The position numbers and the translations under genes are program-made. Below the pieces are notes generated by a model. It ran no database searches, was not told where the DNA came from, and saw only the letters and a list, made by a program, of their open reading frames with translations. From the NCBI GenBank assembly GCA_025934835.1, contig JAICWL010000032.1, positions 1 through 34,253 of the forward strand: DNA of 34,253 bases. Reading direction: 5' to 3'. Within the stretch, counting starts at the first letter, position 1, and every line of letters starts with the position of its first letter. This DNA comes from Fimbriimonadaceae bacterium. Lineage in GTDB: Bacteria > Armatimonadota > Fimbriimonadia > Fimbriimonadales > Fimbriimonadaceae. Positions 7,460 to 15,938 of this stretch are shown one piece after another.

Positions 7460-8154
7460 GCGACGGGCCGGGCGGTCTGACCCTCGTTGCCACGCCGATC
7501 GGCAACTTGGGCGACCTCACGCCGCGCGCGGCTCAGGCGCTGGCGACGGCCGATATCTGGATCGTCGAGGACACGCGGGTCAGCGGCAAGCTGGCATCGC
7601 ACCTCGGCGTCCGGGCGCACATGAGAGTTCTGAACGACCATACACCCGACAGCTCGATCTCGCGGTATGTGGACGAGATCGCGTCAGGCAAGCGGGCAGC
7701 TATGCTGTCCGACGGCGGCTCCCCGGTTGTGAGCGACCCAGGTGCGAAGCTCGCCGACCTGTGCCACGAACGCGGCATCGCCGTGACGGTGACGCCGGGC
7801 CCCAGCGCAGTGACGGCTGCCCTGGCACTCAGCGGGTTTTTCGCGCAGCGATTTGTGTTTCTCGGCTTTCTGGGAAGGAAGCCAGGGGCTATTCGCTCGG
7901 AGCTGGAGCCATGGGCCCGATCGCCTCTGACGATCGTGCTGTTCGAGTCGCCTCATCGGGTGGGCTCGCTTCTGAAGGTGGCGGGCGAGGCGCTGGGACC
8001 ACGCCGCTATGCGATATGCCGGGAAATCTCCAAGGTTCACGAGCAGGTTTATCGGGATAAACTGCCGACAATACCGAGCGAGGAACTCTTGGCGCGCAAA
8101 GGCGAGTTGACAGTGGTTATCGAGGGCCTTCGCCGAGGACTCAATGAGCTATGA
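7456..8154 (+). CDS. rsmI: 16S rRNA (cytidine1402-2'-O)-methyltransferase
   Basis: A 232-residue member of the tetrapyrrole methylase-like SAM enzymes. LTLVATPIGNLGDLTPRA at the N-terminus is the RsmI signature; further motifs are VEDTRVSGKL, MLSDGGSPVVSDPGAKLA, the TPGPSAVTAALALSG SAM/substrate loop, and LFESPHRVGSLL, with REISKVHEQVYR near the C-terminus. It 2'-O-methylates C1402 of 16S rRNA in the ribosomal P site, affecting start-codon fidelity. It is somewhat shorter than E. coli RsmI (286 aa), lacking the C-terminal extension. The ATG overlaps the TGA of the preceding gene, implying translational coupling. Confidence 0.95.
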   Translation: MSDGPGGLTLVATPIGNLGDLTPRAAQALATADIWIVEDTRVSGKLASHLGVRAHMRVLNDHTPDSSISRYVDEIASGKRAAMLSDGGSPVVSDPGAKLADLCHERGIAVTVTPGPSAVTAALALSGFFAQRFVFLGFLGRKPGAIRSELEPWARSPLTIVLFESPHRVGSLLKVAGEALGPRRYAICREISKVHEQVYRDKLPTIPSEELLARKGELTVVIEGLRRGLNEL

Positions 8155-8228
8155 ACGACGGTGGTAAAATGCTCGCGCCTCTGGCCGTCAATTTTAGGAT
8201 TAACAATAGGGTGAAGGAAAAACCACAG

Positions 8229-9185
8229 ATGAGGGCCTATTTTGTCGCAGCGCTCTTTCTGCTGCTCTCGCTCGCGTTCGCGTCGGCGCAACAGCAAACG
8301 GGGGGCACTTATAAGCTCCAACCAGACGATTTGATCCGGATCCAGGTCTACCGCACTTCGACGGCGGGCAGCCCTGAGCCGATCCTGGCGGATGTGCCCA
8401 TCGGGAAGGACGGCAACGTCAGCGCTCCGTTCGCGGGCATCGTCCATGCCGAGGGGCTCACGACAACCGAGCTCGAAGCGGTTCTGGCGAAAGAGTACAT
8501 GCTCCGCTTGCGCCTGAGAAATCCGATCGTTTCGGTCACCGTGCTCAAGTTCCGCACGGTCCGCGCCTCTGTCGGCGGATTCGTGAACCGACCCGGGACC
8601 TACGAAATGAGGCCGGGAGATTCGCTAGTTTCACTGCTGAACATGGGTGGCGGCTTCGTGCCCGACCGGGCCGACCTGCGCCGCGCCACGCTGCGCCATG
8701 CGAATTCCAACGAGCTTATTCCGATCGACCTGTACGCGATGCTGATCCTAGGCGACACCACCCAGAACTACGAGATACAGGACGGCGATGAGCTGAACGT
8801 GCCGGAAGAGCGCCTTAACCGGGTTATGGTCATGGGAGCCGTTCAGGCGCCCGGCGTCTATCCGTACAAGGAGCCGATGACCCTGGCCGATGCGGTTTCG
8901 CTGGCGCGAGGGCCGATCCCATACACATCCAAGCTGAGCCAGGCGCTCGTTATCCGCCAAAAGATCGGCGAGCCCGGCCAGTACGTGAGGATCTTGGCGA
9001 ACTACGTACGTTACATCAAGAACGGCGATGCGACCCAGAATGTGACTCTCGAGCCGGGCGACATGGTTTACGTGCCCGAGACCAACACTCCGGACTTCGC
9101 GAGAATCAGCCAGCTCGCCAACGTGGCGTTCATCATCGACCGGTTCGGCGGCACACTGTTCGGCTTGCGACTCTTCAGCCAGTAG
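8229..9185 (+). CDS. Polysaccharide biosynthesis/export protein (Wza/SLBB type)
   Basis: A 318-residue protein beginning with the signal peptide MRAYFVAALFLLLSLAFASA. An ATG at 8151 in the same frame would put 26 hydrophilic residues before this signal peptide, so I prefer 8229, which has AAGGA upstream. Residues about 26-105 match the Poly_export domain (YKLQPDDLIRIQVYR, VPIGKDGNVSAPFAG, LTTTELEAVLAKEY). Two SLBB domains follow at about 110-190 (VGGFVNRPGTYEMRPGDSL) and 200-295 (VMGAVQAPGVYPYKEPMTL). There is no lipobox Cys. It probably forms or gates an outer-membrane exopolysaccharide conduit. No glycosyltransferase or tyrosine-kinase partner lies nearby, so its cluster is elsewhere or it acts as an orphan. 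A strong terminator follows. Confidence 0.9.
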   Translation: MRAYFVAALFLLLSLAFASAQQQTGGTYKLQPDDLIRIQVYRTSTAGSPEPILADVPIGKDGNVSAPFAGIVHAEGLTTTELEAVLAKEYMLRLRLRNPIVSVTVLKFRTVRASVGGFVNRPGTYEMRPGDSLVSLLNMGGGFVPDRADLRRATLRHANSNELIPIDLYAMLILGDTTQNYEIQDGDELNVPEERLNRVMVMGAVQAPGVYPYKEPMTLADAVSLARGPIPYTSKLSQALVIRQKIGEPGQYVRILANYVRYIKNGDATQNVTLEPGDMVYVPETNTPDFARISQLANVAFIIDRFGGTLFGLRLFSQ

Positions 9186-9202
9186 GCCTTAATCCTAACG
9201 CC

Positions 9203-9237
9203 AAGCGCCCTTTCGCAAAAGCGAGAGGGCGCTTTTT
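9203..9237 (+). terminator. Rho-independent terminator after the export gene
   Basis: AGCGCCCTTTCGC, loop AAAA, GCGAGAGGGCGCT, then TTTT: a stem of about 13 bp with one G-U pair, followed by a T-tract. Confidence 0.93.
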
Positions 9238-9386
9238 GTCAATCCGGTGGCGGGTTTGTGCCAGGTTTTGCATTATTTCGCAGCTACCTGTAAATCCTCG
9301 TTGGGTCCGGGCTCACGCCTTCCGAGAATTCAATTGTCGGGCCTTCATTACGCCTCCGTTTGGCCCGCACTAGAGGAACCAGGGGA

Positions 9387-10595
9387 ATGCCGCACTTCGC
9401 ATACACAGCGATCGACAGTTCGGGACGAACGATTCGGGCAGTCATGGATGCCGAGTCGGAGCAACTCGTGCTCGCCAAACTTCGAGACCAGTCTCTTCAT
9501 TGCACGGATATCAGACGGGCGGGCAAGAGCTCCAAAGCTGCGGCGTTCGCCAAGAAGAAAAAAGTCAAGGCGAAGGCGCTTGTTGTTTTCACCCGGCAGT
9601 TCGCCACGATGATCGACGCCGGTATTCCGATTCTGCGCTGCCTGGACATTCTTGCCGGCCAGTGCAAGGACCCGGCTCTGAAGGTCGCTTTGGAAGCGGT
9701 CACTGTGGACGTCAAGAGCGGTTTGACTTTGAACGAATCGCTCGCCAAGCACACATCCATCTTCAGCAAGCTTTACATCAACATGGTGCGAGCTGCCGAG
9801 CTAGGCGGCATTTTGGATCAGATTCTGGATCGGCTGGCCGGATTCCTGGAGTACGAGAACGAGATCCGCGGCAAGATCAAGAGCGCCATGATGTACCCCA
9901 CGCTGGTGCTCGTCTTCAGCCAGGTGATGCTGTTTGCCATGTTCACGTTCGTGCTGCCGAAGTTCAAGGAGATCCTCAGCGGTATGAACATGAAAATGCC
10001 GTTGATCACATCCGCGCTGTTCAGCATGGGCGACTTCATGGGGCACTTTTGGTACCTCGTGCTTGCCGCCATCGCCGGAACGCTGATCGGCATCAAGGCC
10101 TATTCCAAGACGACACGCGGCAGGTATCAAATCGATCGGCTAAAGCTCAAGCTCCCGATCATTGGAGACCTTTCGCTCAAGATGAGCGTCGCCAGGTTCT
10201 CGAGAACGTTCGGAACTCTTATCAACTCGGGCGTGCCGATGATGCGCAGCCTCGAAATCGTTGGTGAGACTTTGGGCAACGTAGTGCTGACGGAAGCAAT
10301 CGAGCAGACGCGCCTGAGCATCCGCGAAGGAAACCGGCTTTCGCTCCCGCTGGTGCAATCCGGCCTCTTCCCCACTATGGTCACGACCATGATCGACATC
10401 GGGGAGGAATCCGGGCGGCTGTCCGAGATGCTCGTCAAGGTAGGCGACTTTTACGATCAAGAAATCGAAGCCACGGTAAAGGGCCTTACGTCGATGATCG
10501 AGCCTATGCTGATCATCTTCCTGGGCGGCGTGGTCGGCTTCATCGCGATCTCAATCATGACCCCGATGTTCCAGATGGTGAACGCGGTTCAGTAG
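9387..10595 (+). CDS. pilC: Type IV pilus / type II secretion inner-membrane platform protein
   Basis: A 402-residue PilC/GspF family protein. The ATG at 9387 follows AGAGGAA by eight bases and gives the family start MPHFAYTAIDSSGRTIRAVM; a TTG 27 bp upstream is not needed. There are two T2SSF domains, about 65-190 (FTRQFATMIDAGIPILRCLD, VRAAELGGILDQILDRLAGF) and about 265-392 (FSRTFGTLINSGVPMMRSLE, IDIGEESGRLSEMLVKVGDF). TM helices lie at about 167-190, 215-235 and 372-392 (LIIFLGGVVGFIAISIMTPM). It anchors the assembly ATPase in the cytoplasmic membrane. No PilB, PilT or pilin gene is adjacent, so it is detached from its usual pilBTC operon. gspF would be an equally valid name. Confidence 0.93.
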   Translation: MPHFAYTAIDSSGRTIRAVMDAESEQLVLAKLRDQSLHCTDIRRAGKSSKAAAFAKKKKVKAKALVVFTRQFATMIDAGIPILRCLDILAGQCKDPALKVALEAVTVDVKSGLTLNESLAKHTSIFSKLYINMVRAAELGGILDQILDRLAGFLEYENEIRGKIKSAMMYPTLVLVFSQVMLFAMFTFVLPKFKEILSGMNMKMPLITSALFSMGDFMGHFWYLVLAAIAGTLIGIKAYSKTTRGRYQIDRLKLKLPIIGDLSLKMSVARFSRTFGTLINSGVPMMRSLEIVGETLGNVVLTEAIEQTRLSIREGNRLSLPLVQSGLFPTMVTTMIDIGEESGRLSEMLVKVGDFYDQEIEATVKGLTSMIEPMLIIFLGGVVGFIAISIMTPMFQMVNAVQ

Positions 10596-10610
10596 CTTCT
10601 CGGCAGGTTC

Positions 10611-10632
10611 GCTCCGGGCTACGGCCCGGAGC
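10611..10632. other. GC-rich hairpin in the pilC-sigma spacer
   Basis: GCTCCGGGC, loop TACG, GCCCGGAGC: a perfect 9-bp stem 15 bp after the pilC stop. No T-tract follows on either strand, so it may protect or process the pilC transcript 3' end rather than terminate intrinsically. Confidence 0.5.
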
Positions 10633-10692
10633 GCAAAAAGGGCGGGCGCAGCGGCGCGCATTCGCCCACGACGACAAACATTGGTTTTTTCG

Positions 10693-10716
10693 AGCCGGAA
10701 CGGAATTCCGGCTTTT
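10693..10716 (+). terminator. Terminator-like hairpin just upstream of the sigma gene
   Basis: AGCCGGAA (10693-10700), loop CGGAA, TTCCGGCT (10706-10713), then TTT and G. The stem is 8 bp and perfect but the U-tract is short. It ends about 23 bp before the sigma-factor start, so it could end the pilC transcript or act as an attenuator in the sigma gene leader. Confidence 0.4.
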
Positions 10717-10738
10717 GCTGAAGCAACGGAGTGAGAAA

Positions 10739-12007
10739 ATGTCGCAGTATTTGAGCTTGCACCAGGACCCGGAAGGGCTCGTCAACCGGTACCTGGCGGA
10801 TCCCAGGCCAGATCTCAAGGATCTGATCATGGTGCAATATGCCGGTCTCGTCGAAAGGGTAGCCCGAAAATTCAGCGGCATCGAGGCGTACGAGGACCTC
10901 GTCCAGGTCGGGTTTATCGGCCTGTTGAACGCTCTTACGAAATTCGACCCTGAGGCGGGGGTGCGGTTCAATACGTACGCCATGTACCTCGTGGCCGGCG
11001 AGATCAAGCACTACCTTAGAGATCGTTCTCAAACTATCCGGCACCCGGCGTGGCTGCAGGAGCTTCGCCACCGAGTGAACAAGGCGGTTTCCGCTTACCG
11101 AAGCGAGAGTGGCAAGGCGCCCACGGAGCGCGAAGTGGCCGACATTTTGGGTGTTAGCGAGAGTGCGGTCCGAGAAGTCTTCCAGACCCAGGAGATGCTC
11201 AAGGTAGCCTCGCTGGACGCCGCAACCCAGAACGACGACGACGGCACCACCGAAGTCGACCGGCTGGACAGCGCCGACTTTTGCCCCGAGCAACTCAGCG
11301 TCGAAGACCGCGTCGTGCTTGAGCATGCTATGCGCCAGCTTCGCGATCTCGAGCGAGAAGTGCTCGTGCTGTTCCACTTCGATTCGATGAGCCAAACGGA
11401 GATCGCCGCCCGCATGGGGATCTCGTGCAACTACGTTTCGCACATCCTGCGGCAGTCGCTCGCCAAGCTCCGAAAGATTCTCACGACCGAAGAGGCCAAG
11501 GACCGGCTGCTGCGCCGCCAAGCCGAGGATGTCGATTACGACATCATCGACGCCGACACCTCGGCGTACACCGAAAGCTACTTCCGTGCTCGGCTCGAAG
11601 AGGAGCTTCACCGGGCCAGCGCGGACGACTCCAGCGTCGCTCTGATCATAATCCGCTTCGACGGCCTGGAAGGCATGAAGAAGTTCTACGGCTCGCAAAG
11701 CGTGATCGATTTCCTCGCCGATGCCGCGGAGCTCCTGAAGGACAGCGTCCGCAGGCTCGACGTAGTCGGCAGGTTCGGCGAGACGGGCTTTGGCGTGATC
11801 CTTCCTCTCACAGGGCATAACGTGGGTCTCGTCAAGCAGCGGCTTCTGACCAAGGCCGCCAACTGGACGATGGGGCGGCTGGGACCAAACGGCGGCATCG
11901 CGGTGCAGGTGGCGGAGGCCTCGGCTCCGCGAGACGGGCGCACCGGCGCCGAGCTGCTCGCCGCGGCGGAAGTCCCTCCGAGCTCGAAGTCTAAGATCGC
12001 GGCGTAG
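10739..12007 (+). CDS. Sigma-70 family sigma factor (SigB/FliA type) fused to a degenerate GGDEF domain
   Basis: A 422-residue protein; the ATG at 10739 has GGAG seven bases upstream. Region 2 is about 24-110 (MVQYAGLVERVARKFSGIEA, YEDLVQVGFIGLLNALTKFD, RFNTYAMYLVAGEIKHYLRD), region 3 about 112-160 (APTEREVADILGVSESAVRE), region 4 about 195-250 (LRDLEREVLVLFHFDSMSQT, EIAARMGISCNYVSHILRQS). This resembles the SigB/SigF/FliA group. Residues about 272-400 look like a GGDEF domain: TESYFRARLEEEL, then ALIIIRFDGLEGMKKFYG, then RRLDVVGRFGETGFGVILPL. GETGF (347-351) replaces GGDEF, and Arg306 replaces the first Asp of the usual DxD metal site, so cyclase activity is very unlikely; a ligand-sensing or dimerisation role is inferred. 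The gene stands alone with no anti-sigma gene next to it. Regulon unknown. Confidence 0.85.
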   Translation: MSQYLSLHQDPEGLVNRYLADPRPDLKDLIMVQYAGLVERVARKFSGIEAYEDLVQVGFIGLLNALTKFDPEAGVRFNTYAMYLVAGEIKHYLRDRSQTIRHPAWLQELRHRVNKAVSAYRSESGKAPTEREVADILGVSESAVREVFQTQEMLKVASLDAATQNDDDGTTEVDRLDSADFCPEQLSVEDRVVLEHAMRQLRDLEREVLVLFHFDSMSQTEIAARMGISCNYVSHILRQSLAKLRKILTTEEAKDRLLRRQAEDVDYDIIDADTSAYTESYFRARLEEELHRASADDSSVALIIIRFDGLEGMKKFYGSQSVIDFLADAAELLKDSVRRLDVVGRFGETGFGVILPLTGHNVGLVKQRLLTKAANWTMGRLGPNGGIAVQVAEASAPRDGRTGAELLAAAEVPPSSKSKIAA

Positions 12008-12026
12008 ACGCCGCTTGGCGAGCTTG

Positions 12027-13109
12027 TTAGCCGGCTGCGGGCTCGATCCAGAGGCCTTGGTTGTTCGCGGGCGTCTTTGCGTTCTCGGGGTAGATCAAGT
12101 ACACGGTCCGCTTCGAATACAGCCAGCCCTTCTCGAAGTCTGCTCGCTTGTACACTTTTCGGACTTCGTCCTTGTGGGCGGGATCGTTGAATATCGGGTC
12201 TCCGTCCTTCGTGAATCCCACAAGCACTACAAGGTGACCCGCTTCGGTCTTTGAAAGTTCTTTGCCCATGATGAGGCTGAGCGCGACGGAGCACACGACT
12301 GGATATCCGGCATCGATCCACTTCTCGCAATCGCCGATCGACGAGAATCGGCTGACGTACGCTCGCAAGCCGTCGAATGATCCCGCGTAGGCTGTATTGA
12401 ACGGCCAGTTTCCCGCGCCCTTGTAGGCCGTATCCCAGACATTGGCCTCGACTTCGGGCACGTCCTTGTTCAGCTCCGGTCGATTCAACTGATTGCTATA
12501 GTGCCAGAGCACCATTGAAACCGAGGTCGGACTGCACAGAACTCCACCGTTCGGATAGAGGCCTTGCGCGCGCTGGGGGACGTCGATCAGCTTGCCCCAG
12601 GCGGGACTCGGGTCATTCGAGCTCGGCAGGGGGTCGCCATTGCGGTAGAAGCAGAACGTCAGCAGCTTGAGCGTGGGCCGCGGGCCATCCCCGAGCGATG
12701 TGAGCGTCACCTGTGCGTCGATCGTCGAGCCCGGATTCGCCAGAGTCAGCGTATCTGTGTCGACAGAGCCCATCGCGTCCTTTTGGCCCTTCACGCTCGT
12801 GCGGTCGTACGTTTTGGGAGTCAGCGACCACTCTCCGAGCGTGTACCAATCCGAGATGCCGCTCTGCTCGTGCACCCGGATCTGCACCTTCATAGCGGCG
12901 CTCTGGGAATTCGACACGTTCCATGAGGGGATCAGCTCGTCGAACGGCATGCCAGGGTCGATGTTTTCGAACGTCCGAACGATGGTTTCCCCCTTGGCCG
13001 GGAACTGGACGTCTGGCTGAAGTGCGATCAGCTTCGATTGCGAAGTCGCGAGGACGGTCATAGCGAGCACGGTGAGCATGGTTCCATCGATTCGGATCGG
13101 CGGACCCAT
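12027..13109 (-). CDS. Secreted C39-like (papain-fold) cysteine peptidase
   Basis: A 360-residue protein. The N-terminus contains a hydrophobic export segment (MLTVLAMTVLATSQS); either the ATG at 13109 or the one at 13079 could start translation, and neither has a good ribosome site. Residues about 30-150 form a beta-rich domain of unknown role. Residues about 172-345 match Peptidase_C39_2 (PF13529): VPQRAQGLYPNGGVLCSPTS with candidate Cys192, EAGHLVVLVGF with His292, and PIFNDPAHKDEV with Asn308/Asp309. The three residues are spaced as in the family. The canonical C-G/x-P motif is CSP here. Substrate unknown; related secreted proteins cleave or bind peptides at the cell surface. It converges on the sigma gene with a 19-bp gap that holds no evident terminator. 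Confidence 0.82.
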   Translation of the reverse strand: MGPPIRIDGTMLTVLAMTVLATSQSKLIALQPDVQFPAKGETIVRTFENIDPGMPFDELIPSWNVSNSQSAAMKVQIRVHEQSGISDWYTLGEWSLTPKTYDRTSVKGQKDAMGSVDTDTLTLANPGSTIDAQVTLTSLGDGPRPTLKLLTFCFYRNGDPLPSSNDPSPAWGKLIDVPQRAQGLYPNGGVLCSPTSVSMVLWHYSNQLNRPELNKDVPEVEANVWDTAYKGAGNWPFNTAYAGSFDGLRAYVSRFSSIGDCEKWIDAGYPVVCSVALSLIMGKELSKTEAGHLVVLVGFTKDGDPIFNDPAHKDEVRKVYKRADFEKGWLYSKRTVYLIYPENAKTPANNQGLWIEPAAG

Positions 13110-13207
13110 TCAGCGCAAAGCGCGAATCCCGCAGCGCCCCGCAACCGTAACAACGATGGCGGCACGGGTCCGATTCGAATACCGTACCCTTAAAGACGCT
13201 TAGAACC

Positions 13208-13525
13208 ATGCCCACGATTACTGTCCGGGGCCATAAGTCGTTCGAGTGCGGCGTGGGGAACTCCCTCGCCTACGAATTGACTCAGGCCGGCATCGACATA
13301 AGCCACCACTGTGGCGGCAAGGCGCAGTGCACCACCTGCCGGGTCCAATTCCTATCGCCCGAGCCGCCGATGCGGGACCCAGAGCGGGCGGAGCTCGAGT
13401 CGGAGCAGGTTATCGGCCAGTTCCGGCTAGCGTGTCAAATTCCCGTCGAAGAAGACATGAGCGTCGTGATTCTCATGCCTGCTGCCAAAATGTGTTGGGA
13501 GCCCGGGCCGGCCCTGGAAGCCTAG
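13208..13525 (+). CDS. 2Fe-2S ferredoxin
   Basis: A 105-residue protein with the fer2 fold pattern. The cluster loop is HHCGGKAQCTTCRVQF, a Cys-x5-Cys-x2-Cys motif, with the fourth ligand in FRLACQIPV. This spacing matches adrenodoxin/plant-type [2Fe-2S] ferredoxins. A TM segment or partner reductase is not seen, so its electron donor and acceptor are unknown. It is the first gene of a tight run: lemA starts one base after its stop, implying co-transcription, although no functional link with LemA is established. Confidence 0.92.
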   Translation: MPTITVRGHKSFECGVGNSLAYELTQAGIDISHHCGGKAQCTTCRVQFLSPEPPMRDPERAELESEQVIGQFRLACQIPVEEDMSVVILMPAAKMCWEPGPALEA

Positions 13526-13526
13526 C

Positions 13527-14078
13527 ATGATCTATCTGCTTGTCATCGTCGGCCTGATCGTTCTCGGAGTGATCGTGACTTTCAACCGCCTCGTCCGGAT
13601 GCGAAGGCTCGTGGATAACGCCTGGTCGGATGTAGACGTGTATCTAAAGCGCCGCGCGGACCTGATCCCGAACATCGTCGAAACGGTCAAGGGGGCCGCC
13701 GACTTCGAGAAGGGCACGCTCGAGAGCGTCACCGAGGCTCGGTCGCGCGCCGTTACCACTCAGGGACCGACCGCGGACAAGGCTCAGGCCGAGACTGCCG
13801 TGGGTCAATCGCTTGGAAAGCTAATCGCGATCGGCGAGGCGTATCCGGCTCTGCAGGCGAACCAAAACTTCCTCAAGCTTCAGCAGGAGCTCTCGGATAC
13901 GGAGCGGCTGCTTGCCGATGCGCGGCAATACTACAATGCCTGCGTGCGGGATTACAACATTTTGATCGAGTCGTTTCCGGGGAATCTGATGGCGGCGGGC
14001 GCGGGGTTTAAGACGAGAGATTTCTTTCAAATCGAAGACAGTCAGGAGCGGGCAGTGCCGCAGGTCTCCGGGTTATGA
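13527..14078 (+). CDS. lemA: LemA family membrane protein
   Basis: A 183-residue protein with one N-terminal TM helix (residues about 2-21, YLLVIVGLIVLGVIV) and a cytosol- or periplasm-facing helical bundle. LemA signatures are NRLVRMRRLVDNAWSDVDVY, LKRRADLIPNIVETVKGAAD, EAYPALQANQNFLKLQQEL, and ARQYYNACVRDYN. The C-terminus FFQIEDSQERAVPQV is also typical. LemA proteins have no settled molecular function. Here it overlaps the DUF2207 gene by 4 bp (ATGA), a pairing common in bacteria, which suggests the two act together at the membrane. Confidence 0.96.
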   Translation: MIYLLVIVGLIVLGVIVTFNRLVRMRRLVDNAWSDVDVYLKRRADLIPNIVETVKGAADFEKGTLESVTEARSRAVTTQGPTADKAQAETAVGQSLGKLIAIGEAYPALQANQNFLKLQQELSDTERLLADARQYYNACVRDYNILIESFPGNLMAAGAGFKTRDFFQIEDSQERAVPQVSGL

Positions 14079-15922
14079 AGCACGCCAAAGCACTACTAAC
14101 GCTTGGTCTGCTATCGGCTCTAGCCTGTTCGGCTTGGTGCGCGTCCTTCACGACTGTGAGGTTCAACACTACGGTGAACATCCAGAAGGATCGGACGGTC
14201 GAGATTCAGGAGTCGATCACAGTCGATTTCACCACTCCTCAGCATGGGATTATCCGGCGAATTCCATATCGAACCACCGATTCCAAGGGCAACACGCGCG
14301 AGGTCGACTTCGACCTGAAGGAGACGGCTGTTTCTAACCCCAGCGGATTCGAGCCCGCGGACGTGCAGGAAAGCCGTTCCGGTAACTACTGGGTTCTCAA
14401 GATAGGTTCAGCATCGCGCACGATGGTCGGCCGGGCGACTTTTATCATTGTGTACGTGGGCTCGAACATCCTGACCGACATCCACTCAACCGACCAGCTC
14501 GGCGACCGAACGGAGTTCCTGTGGAATGTCATTCCAAATCAGTGGCCCACATCTATAGATCAGGCCACGGCTTCAGTGGCGTTTCCCAATCCAGCGCCCG
14601 GGCGATTGGTTTCGCGCATCCTGATCGGCCCTGCGGGCACTCGGTACGGAGTGCAGGTCGAGCCTGGTAAGCCGGAGATCGGCGACACGAGCCTTCTGGA
14701 CGCAACCTTCGGCAGTCTCGTGCGTGGCTCCGAAGGGCTTTATGTCCGGGTGGTGTCGCCCATGAAGCCGGGCGACGGCCTCACTGTGCTGCTTTCCTTA
14801 CCTCCGGGCACGGTGAACAAGGGCGAGGCTGTGATTTACCACGGAGCGCTCGGCAAGCTCATGCGGATGCCGAAGAACCCGCTCGGCTTCTTGCTGCCTT
14901 TGCTGGCTATCATTCCCGTTTACCTTCTCGCTCGGAGCAAGTTCGCGCCGGACCCTGGCCCGCTCGTCGTCAAGTTCGACCCGCCCGCGAACGTCGGTCC
15001 ATCCGAGTGCGGGGTGCTCATCGACGGTCGGGTCAATCCTCGCGATATCGTCGCCGGAATCGTGAGCATTGCGCAAAAAGGCGCGGCACACATCACCCAC
15101 ACAGGCAGCGTGTCTGCCGGCACCACGGTCGAGCTAAAGGGGGAGGATAAGGGGGTCGGCCTGACTCCGTTCGAGCACGAGCTGTATACGTCCCTCATGC
15201 CGTTCGGCAACGAGATCACGCCCGAAACCCTCCGAGGGAACTTCGGCGCCGACTACAACCGGCTTTCGAGCGTGCTGTACGCCGAGCCGTACGCCTTCGG
15301 AGCGTATCGGGACGTCGGCGGCATCAAGGCGGGGCTCGGGTGCATGACTCTCGGAGTGATCGGCGGCCTATTCGTGGTTGGCGCTCTCATCGGCACTCTG
15401 TACGCAATCGTTGGCGCGGTGGCCGCCTTCGCGGTTTGCATCTTCCTGGTCGCGAAGATATCGCCGCTGACGCCGACTGGCTCGGCGATGCGCCAGCAGA
15501 TCCTCGGGCTGAAGGAGTTCATCACGCGGGCGAACCAGAAAGAGCTCAACTACATGGCCGAAACGATGCCGGACCAAGCCATGTTCGAACGGCTCTTACC
15601 GTACGCGGTCGCATTCGACGCCGTGAAGCAATGGACCGAGGCGTTCCACGGAATCGACATCCAAATGCCCGACTGGTATTCGGGCTACGGGAACGACAAC
15701 TTGCTATGGTCGGCTTTGATGGTCGATGACTTCATGTACATGAACAGCGGCTACTCGGACGCCGTGTCCTATGGCGCCACGGAGGCTGCCGGCGGCATTT
15801 TCAGTGGCGGCGGCTCCGGCTTTGGTGATTTGAGCGGTGGCTACGATTCGGGCGGTGGCGGCTTTGATTCGGGCTTCTCTAGCGGAGATGGAGGCGGAGG
15901 CGGCGGCGGCGATAGCTGGTAG
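14075..15922 (+). CDS. DUF2207 family membrane protein with Gly-rich tail
   Basis: A 615-residue protein. Residues 1-23 are a signal peptide. The extracytoplasmic DUF2207 domain runs from about 25 to 255 (VEIQESITVDF, GIIRRIPYRTTDSKGNTREV). A TM helix lies at about 270-287 (LGFLLPLLAIIPVYLLARS). A cytosolic region follows (LVVKFDPPANVGPSECGVLI, then TPFEHELYTSLMP), then a hydrophobic hairpin at about 415-460, and a soluble segment with ERLLPYAVAFDAVKQWTEAF. The last 50 residues are almost all Gly, Ser, Asp and aromatic (GGGGGGGDSW end), a flexible low-complexity tail often seen in this family. Function unknown; it is coupled to lemA by a 4-bp overlap. Confidence 0.93.
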   Translation: MKHAKALLTLGLLSALACSAWCASFTTVRFNTTVNIQKDRTVEIQESITVDFTTPQHGIIRRIPYRTTDSKGNTREVDFDLKETAVSNPSGFEPADVQESRSGNYWVLKIGSASRTMVGRATFIIVYVGSNILTDIHSTDQLGDRTEFLWNVIPNQWPTSIDQATASVAFPNPAPGRLVSRILIGPAGTRYGVQVEPGKPEIGDTSLLDATFGSLVRGSEGLYVRVVSPMKPGDGLTVLLSLPPGTVNKGEAVIYHGALGKLMRMPKNPLGFLLPLLAIIPVYLLARSKFAPDPGPLVVKFDPPANVGPSECGVLIDGRVNPRDIVAGIVSIAQKGAAHITHTGSVSAGTTVELKGEDKGVGLTPFEHELYTSLMPFGNEITPETLRGNFGADYNRLSSVLYAEPYAFGAYRDVGGIKAGLGCMTLGVIGGLFVVGALIGTLYAIVGAVAAFAVCIFLVAKISPLTPTGSAMRQQILGLKEFITRANQKELNYMAETMPDQAMFERLLPYAVAFDAVKQWTEAFHGIDIQMPDWYSGYGNDNLLWSALMVDDFMYMNSGYSDAVSYGATEAAGGIFSGGGSGFGDLSGGYDSGGGGFDSGFSSGDGGGGGGGDSW

Positions 15923-15938
15923 GTAGACTCCGCAAGTC

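Noticed and set aside
8151..8228. Earlier ATG for the polysaccharide export gene overlapping the rsmI stop
   Set aside because: It would place 26 hydrophilic residues before the signal peptide; the ATG at 8229 gives a normal signal sequence.
9241..9386. Possible riboswitch in the 146-bp leader before pilC
   Set aside because: No c-di-GMP (GEMM) or other riboswitch core could be found; only short unrelated pairings are visible.
10619..11818. Long minus-strand frame of 399 codons
   Set aside because: Antisense to the sigma-factor gene, which has clear motifs; the frame has no recognisable domain.
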